The notes under the pieces are model-generated. The model searched no databases. It was given only the letters and a program-made list of their open reading frames with translations, and had not been told where the DNA came from. A stretch of 64,000 nucleotides of DNA from an uncultured Bacteroidales bacterium. Its GTDB lineage: Bacteria > Bacteroidota > Bacteroidia > Bacteroidales > P3. Below are positions 49,524 to 58,784 of this stretch, in pieces (position 1 is the first letter of the stretch; every line of letters starts with the position of its first letter). Where the stretch lies: positions 1-64,000 of the forward strand of contig CAMVGR010000005.1 in NCBI GenBank assembly GCA_947167075.1, given 5' to 3'. The position numbers and the translations under genes are program-made.

Positions 49524-50111
49524 ATGGAAAGAGATATGATAGCAAAAGATACTCGGGCAGAGATGGAACAAGAGGTTGCGGTGTGCCGTGCGCTATTTGA
49601 AAAAAAGACAAGAGACTATGGCACATCGTGGCGGGTGCTCCGGCTGCCGTCAATGACAGACCAGATATTTATAAAGGCCAACAGGATAAGAAGCATACAA
49701 GAGAGTGGGGAAAACATGGTGGGCGACTCGGTGCGAGGCGAATTCGTGGCGATGGTGAACTACGCAGTCATGGCACTTATCCAAATAGATCTGACAAAAC
49801 AGGAGCAGACATCTGCCGCTCATCCGCCGCTCGAACTCCCCCTCGACGAGGCGATGAGCCTTTACGACAAGCATGTGAGCGCCATCCTCGACCTAATGAT
49901 GCTGAAAAACCACGACTATGGCGAGGCCTGGCGACAGATGAGAATCGCGTCGATGGTGGACCTTATTCTGATGAAGCTACTCCGTATCAAACAGATAGAA
50001 GACAATCATGGTCAGACCATCGTCAGTGAAGGGCCAGAGGGCGGATATACAGACATCGTAAACTATTCCCTCTTCTGCCTGGTGCGTATGACAGAAAACA
50101 ACGAAAGATAA
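49524..50111 (+). CDS. DUF1599-like protein
   Basis: Internal duplication KKTRDYGTSWRVLRLPSMTDQIFIKANRIRSIQE / KNHDYGEAWRQMRIASMVDLILMKLLRIKQIED. Confidence 0.8.
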   Translation: MERDMIAKDTRAEMEQEVAVCRALFEKKTRDYGTSWRVLRLPSMTDQIFIKANRIRSIQESGENMVGDSVRGEFVAMVNYAVMALIQIDLTKQEQTSAAHPPLELPLDEAMSLYDKHVSAILDLMMLKNHDYGEAWRQMRIASMVDLILMKLLRIKQIEDNHGQTIVSEGPEGGYTDIVNYSLFCLVRMTENNER

Positions 50112-50136
50112 ACGATAAATAGAAACTATAGACATT

Positions 50137-51264
50137 ATGAAAGTGAAAGACAACAACTTCAATTACACACTCAATGTGATTTGCCGATGGATTGTCGGAT
50201 TGGTATTCCTTTTTTCCAGCTTCGTGAAGGCTGTCGACCCCCTAGGCACGACCTACAAGGTGGAAGAATACATGACCGCCTGGAGCATTGGCAGTATGAC
50301 ATTCGAATGGGCACTGCCATTGGCACAGGTGTTGAGTGTAGGATTGATATGCCTTGAATTTTTAGTAGCCATCCTGCTGATCACAAATGCCTATCGCAGA
50401 CTGTCGGCATGGTTGCTGGTGCTGATGATGACATTCTTCACAGTCACCACCCTGATAGATGCTATCACCAACAAGGTTACAGACTGTGGCTGCTTTGGCG
50501 ATGCAGTAAAACTCACCAACTGGCAGACATTCTGGAAAAACGTGGCATTAGATGTGCCTACACTATGGATCTTTGTCACCAGAAACCTGCGGCGCAAACG
50601 CCGCTTCGAGCGCGATGGCATAGTACTGATCAGTGCAGCGGCCATCATACTGATTTTTGAGATGTACAACATCAAGCACGAGCCTGTTATAGATTTCCGC
50701 AGCTGGAAGATCGGAAACAACATGATAGAGGAAAAAGAGGCAATGAACCACATGACGCTTCGCAACATGGAGACCGACGAGATAAAGACAGTAAGCTATC
50801 CGAACGGTGGATGGGATCAAGTGCCCGAGGAGTATAAGAACTACGACGTGTGGGAAATCGTCACCTCGACCAGCGATGCCCCATACGAGGTAAAGGCCGA
50901 TGGCTTCTCGATGATGGACCTGGAAGGAGAGGATCGTACACTCGACTTGCTGCCAGACGAGAACGGCCTGCTGATCATCACTGTGCATCACTTAGATGAT
51001 ATCAATGCCAAGGGAGTTAGAGATATAAAACGGGCTGTAACCATAGCGGAAGAGAACGAGAAACGAGTGGTGATGCTGACATCGGCACTGCCGGAAGAGG
51101 TACAGGCATGGATGTACGAGCAAAAAGTGGACGGGCTAGACTATCTGTTTGCAGATGCTACTGCCATCAAAGCCATGATGCGAGGAAATCCAGGCTTTAT
51201 GTACGTCAAGAACGCAATTGTGGTTGACAAAGGCCGCAAAATAGAAACACTAAAAATAGATTAA
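50137..51264 (+). CDS. DoxX/MauE-like membrane protein with C-terminal thioredoxin-like region
   Basis: RWIVGLVFLFSSFVKAVDPLGTTYKVEEYMTAW; TDCGCFGDAVKLTNWQTFWKN. Confidence 0.75.
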   Translation: MKVKDNNFNYTLNVICRWIVGLVFLFSSFVKAVDPLGTTYKVEEYMTAWSIGSMTFEWALPLAQVLSVGLICLEFLVAILLITNAYRRLSAWLLVLMMTFFTVTTLIDAITNKVTDCGCFGDAVKLTNWQTFWKNVALDVPTLWIFVTRNLRRKRRFERDGIVLISAAAIILIFEMYNIKHEPVIDFRSWKIGNNMIEEKEAMNHMTLRNMETDEIKTVSYPNGGWDQVPEEYKNYDVWEIVTSTSDAPYEVKADGFSMMDLEGEDRTLDLLPDENGLLIITVHHLDDINAKGVRDIKRAVTIAEENEKRVVMLTSALPEEVQAWMYEQKVDGLDYLFADATAIKAMMRGNPGFMYVKNAIVVDKGRKIETLKID

Positions 51265-51275
51265 ACTAAAAAAAC

Positions 51276-51818
51276 ATGATACAAAGAATTCAGAGTGTAT
51301 GGCTGGCACTTGCAGCGATATGCATGGCAATGTGCTTTATGTTTCCGGTGGCCGAATACCACCTATCCAAACCACAGACACAGCAAGAGGTGAACGCACG
51401 GCTCGACCTAGTTGCCAAAAACAATCCTGAGATGTGGAACCAGATACAGAATATGGAACCTGTGATAAACTACGACCAAAAGACTAGCGGTTTCCGCTCC
51501 TGGATGCTGGTGGCACTGGTGATACTGACAGAGGCCATCGCAATAGGCGCTATATTCCTGTATAGCAACAGAGTGAGGCAGATGCGAGTGGTTGCGGTGG
51601 CGTTCCTGTTCAATGTCGTATATGTCTTTCTCGTTTTCTTTTGGGCTGTCGATTCGTATGGAAAAACAGTCCAAAGGGTTATGGAGGCGACGGACTCGCA
51701 GGTGATATGGCAAGTGGGAGCATATGCACCGATAGTATCACTGATATTCTTCGTATTAGCTCATCGTGCCATCAAACGCGACGAGGCAAAAGTGCGTGCG
51801 GCAGACCGCCTGCGATAG
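51276..51818 (+). CDS. DUF4293-like membrane protein
   Basis: MIQRIQSVWLALAAICMAMCFMFPVAEY; several TM segments. Confidence 0.75.
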   Translation: MIQRIQSVWLALAAICMAMCFMFPVAEYHLSKPQTQQEVNARLDLVAKNNPEMWNQIQNMEPVINYDQKTSGFRSWMLVALVILTEAIAIGAIFLYSNRVRQMRVVAVAFLFNVVYVFLVFFWAVDSYGKTVQRVMEATDSQVIWQVGAYAPIVSLIFFVLAHRAIKRDEAKVRAADRLR

Positions 51819-51823
51819 TGAGC

Positions 51824-52246
51824 ATGGAAACAGTAATCAAGAGTTTGACAGAGCTGCCCGACGTGGCACGGAATTTGCTTGATTCATTCAATGAAGATCG
51901 ATTCTTTGCCTTTTTCGGAAAGATGGGAGTAGGTAAAACCACCCTGATCAAAGAGATGTGCGACGTATTGGGGGTGAAAGAGAATGTGTGCAGCCCAACA
52001 TTTGCCATCATCAATGAGTACTCCACCTCGAAAGGAGAACCGGTCTATCACTTCGACTTTTACAGATTGAAATCGATAGCAGAGGCATTTGATATTGGAT
52101 ATGAGGAGTATTTTTATGGTGATGGCTACTGCTTCACAGAGTGGACAGAGAAAGTGGAAGAACTGTTGCCAGAAAGATATGTACGAGTGGAAATAAAGGA
52201 AGAAGCCGGAGTGAGAACCCTAGTGGCAAAGAGAATTGAGATATAG
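51824..52246 (+). CDS. tsaE: tRNA threonylcarbamoyladenosine biosynthesis protein TsaE
   Basis: FFGKMGVGKTTLIKEMCDVLGVKENVCSPTFAIINEY. Confidence 0.93.
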   Translation: METVIKSLTELPDVARNLLDSFNEDRFFAFFGKMGVGKTTLIKEMCDVLGVKENVCSPTFAIINEYSTSKGEPVYHFDFYRLKSIAEAFDIGYEEYFYGDGYCFTEWTEKVEELLPERYVRVEIKEEAGVRTLVAKRIEI

Positions 52247-52293
52247 ATTGGATTACTGGCACATCTAGCAAAAAATAATTGACAATAAACAGA

Positions 52294-52677
52294 ATGAACA
52301 ATCACACACAACATAACAACAAGGAGTCGGAGGTATTGGCTCGTTTGGTAGCACAGACGCTGGACGCAAAAAAGGCTGACAATGTACGCATTCTTGACTT
52401 GCGCCGTGTTAGTGGTGCTCCCGCAGAATACTTCGTTATGGCATCTGGCAATGTACCGTCGCATGTATCGGCATTGAGCGATGCCGTCCACGAAGCTGTG
52501 AAAGGAGCAATGGGGATAAATCCGAGCAAAGTAGAGGGGTACCAAAATGCGGAATGGATATTGATGGACTATTTTGATGTTGTAGTCCACATATTTCAAA
52601 AAGAGAAACGGGCATTCTACCGCCTAGACGAATTGTGGAGTGATGGAGAAGAAGTGTTAATCTACAGTAAAGAATAG
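52294..52677 (+). CDS. rsfS: Ribosome silencing factor RsfS
   Basis: DNVRILDLRRVSGAPAEYFVMASGNVPSHVSALSDAV...WILMDYFDVVVHIFQKEKRAFYRLDELW. Confidence 0.92.
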   Translation: MNNHTQHNNKESEVLARLVAQTLDAKKADNVRILDLRRVSGAPAEYFVMASGNVPSHVSALSDAVHEAVKGAMGINPSKVEGYQNAEWILMDYFDVVVHIFQKEKRAFYRLDELWSDGEEVLIYSKE

Positions 52678-52684
52678 ACAAAAT

Positions 52685-54748
52685 ATGGCTGACCAACAGA
52701 ATAACTATCAGCAACAACCACAACGACCCAACCGAAACAAAAAGCCTAAGGGGTCGCGGGTTCTGTACATCATTTATGGTGTCATTATGCTTGCCTTGCT
52801 GATGTCGCTTTTCGGAGGAAACGGAAATGGCAGTGGAAAGCAGGAAATCACTTGGGACCGACTGGAGCCTATTCTCTTGAAAGGCGACTATGAATCGATC
52901 ACTGTGATAAACGGCGAAGTGGCACACATCCGTATCAAGCCCGATGTGGCACTGCGGGACACGGTAACTTATGGCGACTTATTGACACGGAATATTACCG
53001 GAGCCAAAGGACCGATGGGTTATTATATCTACACTATCGGCAACCTCGACCATTTCGATCGCGAACTATCGATTGTAGAAGAGCTAACTGGACGGCATAT
53101 CAGCTATAAGATTGAAAAGCAAAGCAATGCGTGGCGGGAAATACTGATTTGGTTTGGACCGCTTATCATTTTCTTCCTCTTCTTCTGGTTGATGGGGGCA
53201 TGGAGCCGTAAGCAGATGGGTGGCGACGGTGGTGGATTCGGAGGCATGTTCGGCATTGGACGTAGCAACGCCAAACAATTCGATGCTACTAAACAGAATA
53301 AAGTCACATTTAAAGATGTGGCAGGACTGGAAGGTGCCAAAGAAGAAGTCATGGAGGTAGTCGACTTCCTGAAGAATCCTAAACGATACACAGACTTGGG
53401 AGGCAAGATACCAAAAGGTGTGCTGTTAGTAGGACCTCCAGGTACAGGAAAAACCCTTCTAGCAAAAGCTGTGGCAGGCGAGGCTGGAGTTCCATTTTTC
53501 AGCATGAGTGGATCAGACTTTGTGGAGATGTTTGTTGGCGTTGGAGCCTCTCGTGTACGTGGATTGTTTGATGAAGCCAAAAAGAAAAGTCCATGTATTG
53601 TGTTCATCGATGAAATTGACGCTGTGGGACGGGCAAGAGGTAGAGCGGGCATCACTGGAGGTAACGATGAGAGAGAAAGTACACTCAACCAGCTACTCAC
53701 GGAGATGGATGGCTTCTCAAGCACCACCAATGTTATTGTCATGGCTGCCACAAACAGAGCAGACGTCCTCGATAAGGCTCTGCTGCGTGCAGGCCGCTTC
53801 GATCGCCAAATCTATGTAGAGTTACCCGATTTGGAAGAAAGAAAGGCAATCTTTGCAGTTCACATGAAGAATCTTAAACTATGCAAAGATAAGAACAGTG
53901 AACATTATGTGGACCGCACGTTTTTGGCAAAGCAGACTCCAGGATTCAGCGGTGCCGACATTGCAAATGTATGCAACGAAGCCGCTCTATGTGCTGCAAG
54001 AAAAAATAAGAAAGAGATAGACAAACAAGACTTCTTGGATGCTGTTGACCGAATAGTAGGAGGTCTGGAGAAGCGATCGAAAGTACTTACCGACCAAGAG
54101 AAACACACAATTGCATACCATGAATCAGGCCACGCCTCGGTAAGTTGGCTGCTACGCTGGGCCAATCCTCTGGTGAAGGTAACCATCGTGCCACGTGGCA
54201 AAGCCCTTGGTGCAGCTTGGTATCTACCCGAGGAGCGCCAAATCACCACCTACGAGCAGATGTTCGACGAAATGACCAGCCTCATGGCTGGACGTGCCTC
54301 GGAGGAAATCGTCTATGGCAAAATCAGCACTGGAGCTCTAAATGATATCGAGCGGGCCACCAAGATGGCTCAAGCCCTTGTCACCTATTACGGTATGAGC
54401 CCAGAGGTGGGAAACATCAGTTTCTATGACTCAACCGGGCAGAGCGAATGGGGACTTACCAAACCCTTCTCTGAGAAAACGGCAGAAACCATCGACCGCG
54501 AGGTGAAACGCATGGTAGAAGAGGCCTACCAGAAGGCGAAAGAGCTGCTGTTAAGTCATCGCACACAATTGGACGAACTGGCTGCACAACTATATGACAA
54601 AGAGGTGCTGTTCAGAGAAGACCTGGAGCGAATATTTGGACCTCGTCCATGGGAGACTGTCGAAACAGACAATACCATCGCCGATTCTTCCGAAGAAGAG
54701 GAAGAGGAGACCCAGGATAATACCCAAAACGATTTTGAAGAAGTATGA
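52685..54748 (+). CDS. ftsH: ATP-dependent zinc metalloprotease FtsH
   Basis: [21 protein letters not shown] region [26 protein letters not shown] zinc motif. Confidence 0.98.
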   Translation: MADQQNNYQQQPQRPNRNKKPKGSRVLYIIYGVIMLALLMSLFGGNGNGSGKQEITWDRLEPILLKGDYESITVINGEVAHIRIKPDVALRDTVTYGDLLTRNITGAKGPMGYYIYTIGNLDHFDRELSIVEELTGRHISYKIEKQSNAWREILIWFGPLIIFFLFFWLMGAWSRKQMGGDGGGFGGMFGIGRSNAKQFDATKQNKVTFKDVAGLEGAKEEVMEVVDFLKNPKRYTDLGGKIPKGVLLVGPPGTGKTLLAKAVAGEAGVPFFSMSGSDFVEMFVGVGASRVRGLFDEAKKKSPCIVFIDEIDAVGRARGRAGITGGNDERESTLNQLLTEMDGFSSTTNVIVMAATNRADVLDKALLRAGRFDRQIYVELPDLEERKAIFAVHMKNLKLCKDKNSEHYVDRTFLAKQTPGFSGADIANVCNEAALCAARKNKKEIDKQDFLDAVDRIVGGLEKRSKVLTDQEKHTIAYHESGHASVSWLLRWANPLVKVTIVPRGKALGAAWYLPEERQITTYEQMFDEMTSLMAGRASEEIVYGKISTGALNDIERATKMAQALVTYYGMSPEVGNISFYDSTGQSEWGLTKPFSEKTAETIDREVKRMVEEAYQKAKELLLSHRTQLDELAAQLYDKEVLFREDLERIFGPRPWETVETDNTIADSSEEEEEETQDNTQNDFEEV

Positions 54749-55593
54749 GTAATTTCTGGACACGAACTATCAGTGCCATTGTATACGTCGCCCTATTCAT
54801 CGGCAGTATATATAGTGGAGATCTGCTGCACAGCCAACTATGGGGCGGAATAATCCTAACAGCCTTCCTGCTTTTTGTAGCTTACGGATGCACGATGGAG
54901 TTCTTCCGCATCGTCAAGAAACAGGGGGCATCTCCCTGTCAACCTCTTGGCTACTTGTATTCCGTAGTCGCTCTATTAGCCCTCACTTGTATCTCTTGTT
55001 TCAACAGTGTGCAAGGCTACATTCTTTTCGGTATCGCCACAACCCTACTGCCGATTGCATTTGGCCTAGCTGCCATCATACAACTGTGGAACCACAGCGA
55101 ACAACCCTTTCGTGAGGCTGCTTACACCATGGTACCCATGCTATATGCAGCCATACCGTTGGGATTGATGCCACTGTTGCACTACAGCTACAATGCCCTA
55201 GTGATGGTACTCATCATGGTGTGGATGAACGACAATGGGGCGTATATGGGCGGCTCGCTTTATGGCAAACATAAGATGTGGGCACGCCATTCTCCTGGTA
55301 AGACATGGGAAGGAACCATAACAGGGGTGGTAATCACACTATTGGTAGCCTTTTTCATCGGGCCTTTGTTCAACAATGCTATCGCATGGTATCACTGGCT
55401 CGTACTAGGACTGATATGCAGTGTCATCGACACTTTGGGCGACCTCGTCGAAAGCATGCTGAAGAGGTCTGTAGGAATGAAAGACAGTGGCACCATCATG
55501 CCTGGCCATGGCGGTTTCCTTGACAGATTCGACAGTCTACTTATTGCCACACCATTTGTCTTTGTTTATCTAACGCTGTTCGTCCATATATGA
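54745..55593 (+). CDS. cdsA: Phosphatidate cytidylyltransferase
   Basis: SVIDTLGDLVESMLKRSVGMKDSGTIMPGHGGFLDRFDSLL signature. Confidence 0.95.
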   Translation: MSNFWTRTISAIVYVALFIGSIYSGDLLHSQLWGGIILTAFLLFVAYGCTMEFFRIVKKQGASPCQPLGYLYSVVALLALTCISCFNSVQGYILFGIATTLLPIAFGLAAIIQLWNHSEQPFREAAYTMVPMLYAAIPLGLMPLLHYSYNALVMVLIMVWMNDNGAYMGGSLYGKHKMWARHSPGKTWEGTITGVVITLLVAFFIGPLFNNAIAWYHWLVLGLICSVIDTLGDLVESMLKRSVGMKDSGTIMPGHGGFLDRFDSLLIATPFVFVYLTLFVHI

Positions 55594-56267
55594 CCATCGC
55601 CGACCAAATACTCTATGAGGACAATCATCTACTGGCCATCAACAAGCTGCCAGGCCAGATAACCCAGGGCGACAAGACTGGCGACAAGCCACTGTCCGAG
55701 CTGGTTAAAGATTTCCTCAAAGAGAGAGACAACAAGCCAGGGAATGTCTATTGCGGTGTAATCCACCGGCTAGACCGTCCAGTGAGCGGAGTAGTTCTCT
55801 TCGCCAAGACGGGCAAAGCTCTGTCTCGCATGGTGGAGAAGGTTAGAACACGCGACTTCGAGAAGCACTACTGGGCAGTGGTAAAAAACGCACCACCACA
55901 ATCTGAAGGCTCTCTCGAAAACTGGCTGGTCAAGAACGAAGAACGCAACAAAAGCTATATCTTCCATCAAGCTCGCCCCAATGCGAAGCTTGCCAGGCTC
56001 GAGTACAAAGAGATTGCCATCAGCAAAGGGGGGTATCATCTGCTCGACATCAACCTTCATACTGGCCGTCACCATCAGATACGCTGCCAACTGGCCAATA
56101 TAGGCTGCCCCATTAAAGGCGACCTAAAATATGGTGCCGAACGGAGCAATCCAGATGGAAGCATTACACTTCATGCCCATACAATCACATTTAAACACCC
56201 TGTGAGGGACGAGATCATCACCATTACTGCACCCAATCAGGAAATAGAAACAATGTTTAACCTATGA
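55590..56267 (+). CDS. RluA-family pseudouridine synthase
   Basis: YCGVIHRLDRPVSGVVLFAKT. Confidence 0.92.
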   Translation: MTIADQILYEDNHLLAINKLPGQITQGDKTGDKPLSELVKDFLKERDNKPGNVYCGVIHRLDRPVSGVVLFAKTGKALSRMVEKVRTRDFEKHYWAVVKNAPPQSEGSLENWLVKNEERNKSYIFHQARPNAKLARLEYKEIAISKGGYHLLDINLHTGRHHQIRCQLANIGCPIKGDLKYGAERSNPDGSITLHAHTITFKHPVRDEIITITAPNQEIETMFNL

Positions 56268-58606
56268 AAAGGGGAGTTCTTCTGCTCATAAGCCTGGTGC
56301 TGTACATGGGTAGTATCCATGCACAGCAGGTGTTGGAAAACGACATGGCTGGCATACGCCTGCATTTCAACACCCCCCGCGTAGAGATAGCCACCGACAG
56401 TTTTTCGGTCATACACCTGTCGGGGTATTCCAATTCTGGCAATCTAGGCAGTCCAGCACTACCCGTAAAGAGTGCCTATATCACCCTTCCCTTCTGCCAA
56501 TCGGTCGATATAGAAATAGTCCATGCTGTCTATGACACAATCAGCCTGAGCACCCCCCTTTATCCCCGCCAGCCTTCCGCTTGCAAAAACGGAATGCCCC
56601 TCCCCTATTTCTTCAACGAAGATAAGTACAATTCGGACCAGTATATTGGCTCACCATTAATACAACTGGAGCTATTGGGGCTTAGCCGCGACCACAATCT
56701 GGCACTTCTCCACTACTCTCCCATCAGATACAACCCCATCAAAGGCAAAGCCATCGTATGCCGGTCGGCAGACATCACGTTGCAATACCGCGATGTAGAC
56801 TATGAACTGACCCAGCAAACCTATGATCGATACCACACTCCAGCCTTCGGCACAGACCGTTCGATCAACTCTCTCCCCCTTACCAAAGGCCTAACCAACG
56901 GTATTGTAAGGCTTACCATACTGGCTGGAAACAAATTCAAAAAGAGCACTGCACTTCAGGAATTTGCCACCTGGAAACGCACGCAAGGCCTAATGGTAGA
57001 CATCATCTTCGTCGAAAATAATGCCACCACTGCCAAATCGAAGCTCAAAGAACTGTACGACAATGCCACCTACACCTCGCCAGCCCCAACCTACATCCTA
57101 CTGGTGGGTGACCACGAACAGGTTCCAGGCTTTCAAAGCGACCTGCCACCCAACAACTTGATGCACGACTACAACTACTTACTGGACGATCATTTCACCG
57201 ATTTCTACTACACCACCCTCTCCGACAACGACCAGATGGCCGACTGCTATATAGGACGATTCTCGGTGACCGATACCTCGCAACTCCGCAGCGTTGTCGA
57301 GAAGACCCTACTCTACGAGAAATACCTCTTCGAGGACGACAGCTACCTATCCAATGCCGTTCTAATAGCCGGAGTCGACGAACTGAACAACTACAACCCC
57401 TACGACAACGCATTCCGCTGTGCGGATCCAGCAATGGACTATATAAACTACCACTACGTCAACCCCAATCACGGGTTTTCATCCGTATCCTACTATAAAA
57501 ACAATTCATTCTATGCCCCCGACGGCGTAAACGTAACCGGCAGCAACCGCCAGCAAGGATTGGGCGAGATACTCTATACCCTCTACAACAAAGGGGTAGG
57601 CCTAATCAACTATACCGCCCACGGAGACATCGACCAATGGGTAAAACCCAACTTTTGGGTTGGCCAAGTGAACCAGATGTCCAACTATGGCAAACCCTCC
57701 TTCATGATTGGCAACTGCTGCCTAACCAACCATTTCGACACTCCACAATGCTTTGGCGAAGCCCTGCTCCGTCGCCAGAAAAACGCAGGAGCGGTAGCCT
57801 ACATCGGCTGCACCAACTCGTCGTTCTGGGACGAAGACTTCTTCTGGACCGTGGGACACCGCGACAACATCAGCAACCAAATGAAACTCGACTACGACGA
57901 CAACCATCGCGGAGCATACGACCACCTCTTCCACACTCACAACGAAGGCATCGGACAAAGTGTCTACACAGCCGGACGCATGATTCACTCTGGCGTGATG
58001 GCCATTGCCTCAATATCCGGCAAAGACTCTTGGACTACCTCCATCATCCCATACTACAAGGAGATATACCTGCTCATGGGCGACCCCACCCTCCTTCCCT
58101 GGCTCGGACAAGCCAAGGAGCTTCCTATGCCCCAAATAGACATTAAGCCGAACGAGGAGGAGCTAACCATCTCTGCCCCGCGCGGAGCATACGTCGCAAT
58201 CGTCTCCAAAGACAGTCTGCAGGTTTTGGCAGCCAGCCACGCCTGGAACGACGGACTGGCCTATCTACCTCTCGTAGAAGAAGGCTACGACAGTTGCTTC
58301 GTTTCCATCACAGCACAGGGATATAAGCCTTTCTTCATCGACCTACAGACCATCACCGCCGGTCTCGCCACGCCCGATGCCACCGACATACGGATTACAC
58401 CCAATCCCGCTGTCGGCCATTGCACCGTCTCCGCTACAGGACTTACAAGCATCCGGCTGACCGACATCACGGGGCTGACTTTGAAGCACATCAACCCCTC
58501 TTCCGACAGCTACGAACTGTCGCTACACGACATCCCAGCCGGATTCTACCTCCTAATCGTCGAAACCCGACAGGGTACCACCGTCGAAAAGCTGATTGTC
58601 CAATAG
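56264..58606 (+). CDS. C25-family (gingipain-like) cysteine peptidase with T9SS C-terminal sorting domain
   Basis: YILLVGDHEQVPGF; INYTAHGDIDQW; SFMIGNCCLTNHFD; C-terminal Por_Secre_tail-like ITPNPAVGHCTVS...GFYLLIVETRQGTTVEKLIVQ. Confidence 0.85.
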   Translation: MKRGVLLLISLVLYMGSIHAQQVLENDMAGIRLHFNTPRVEIATDSFSVIHLSGYSNSGNLGSPALPVKSAYITLPFCQSVDIEIVHAVYDTISLSTPLYPRQPSACKNGMPLPYFFNEDKYNSDQYIGSPLIQLELLGLSRDHNLALLHYSPIRYNPIKGKAIVCRSADITLQYRDVDYELTQQTYDRYHTPAFGTDRSINSLPLTKGLTNGIVRLTILAGNKFKKSTALQEFATWKRTQGLMVDIIFVENNATTAKSKLKELYDNATYTSPAPTYILLVGDHEQVPGFQSDLPPNNLMHDYNYLLDDHFTDFYYTTLSDNDQMADCYIGRFSVTDTSQLRSVVEKTLLYEKYLFEDDSYLSNAVLIAGVDELNNYNPYDNAFRCADPAMDYINYHYVNPNHGFSSVSYYKNNSFYAPDGVNVTGSNRQQGLGEILYTLYNKGVGLINYTAHGDIDQWVKPNFWVGQVNQMSNYGKPSFMIGNCCLTNHFDTPQCFGEALLRRQKNAGAVAYIGCTNSSFWDEDFFWTVGHRDNISNQMKLDYDDNHRGAYDHLFHTHNEGIGQSVYTAGRMIHSGVMAIASISGKDSWTTSIIPYYKEIYLLMGDPTLLPWLGQAKELPMPQIDIKPNEEELTISAPRGAYVAIVSKDSLQVLAASHAWNDGLAYLPLVEEGYDSCFVSITAQGYKPFFIDLQTITAGLATPDATDIRITPNPAVGHCTVSATGLTSIRLTDITGLTLKHINPSSDSYELSLHDIPAGFYLLIVETRQGTTVEKLIVQ

Positions 58607-58665
58607 CCTTCTCCCATCCGTATCGTCCCACTCCAACTCCCATTCCTTCACCATCTTATCGCCCC

Positions 58666-58719
58666 AACACCGTACTTCAACCGTACATGCACCGTACATG
58701 CACCGTAGATGCACCGTGA
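58666..58719. repeat. 11-bp period array, CCGTAC family, five units
   Basis: CCGT at 58670, 58681, 58692, 58703 and 58714. Confidence 0.92.
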
Positions 58720-58784
58720 AAAGACGATGCATTTAGGCTCCATCCAGGGGGTACTTCTGCGGCACCTGTGGGCGGAGAAACCAA

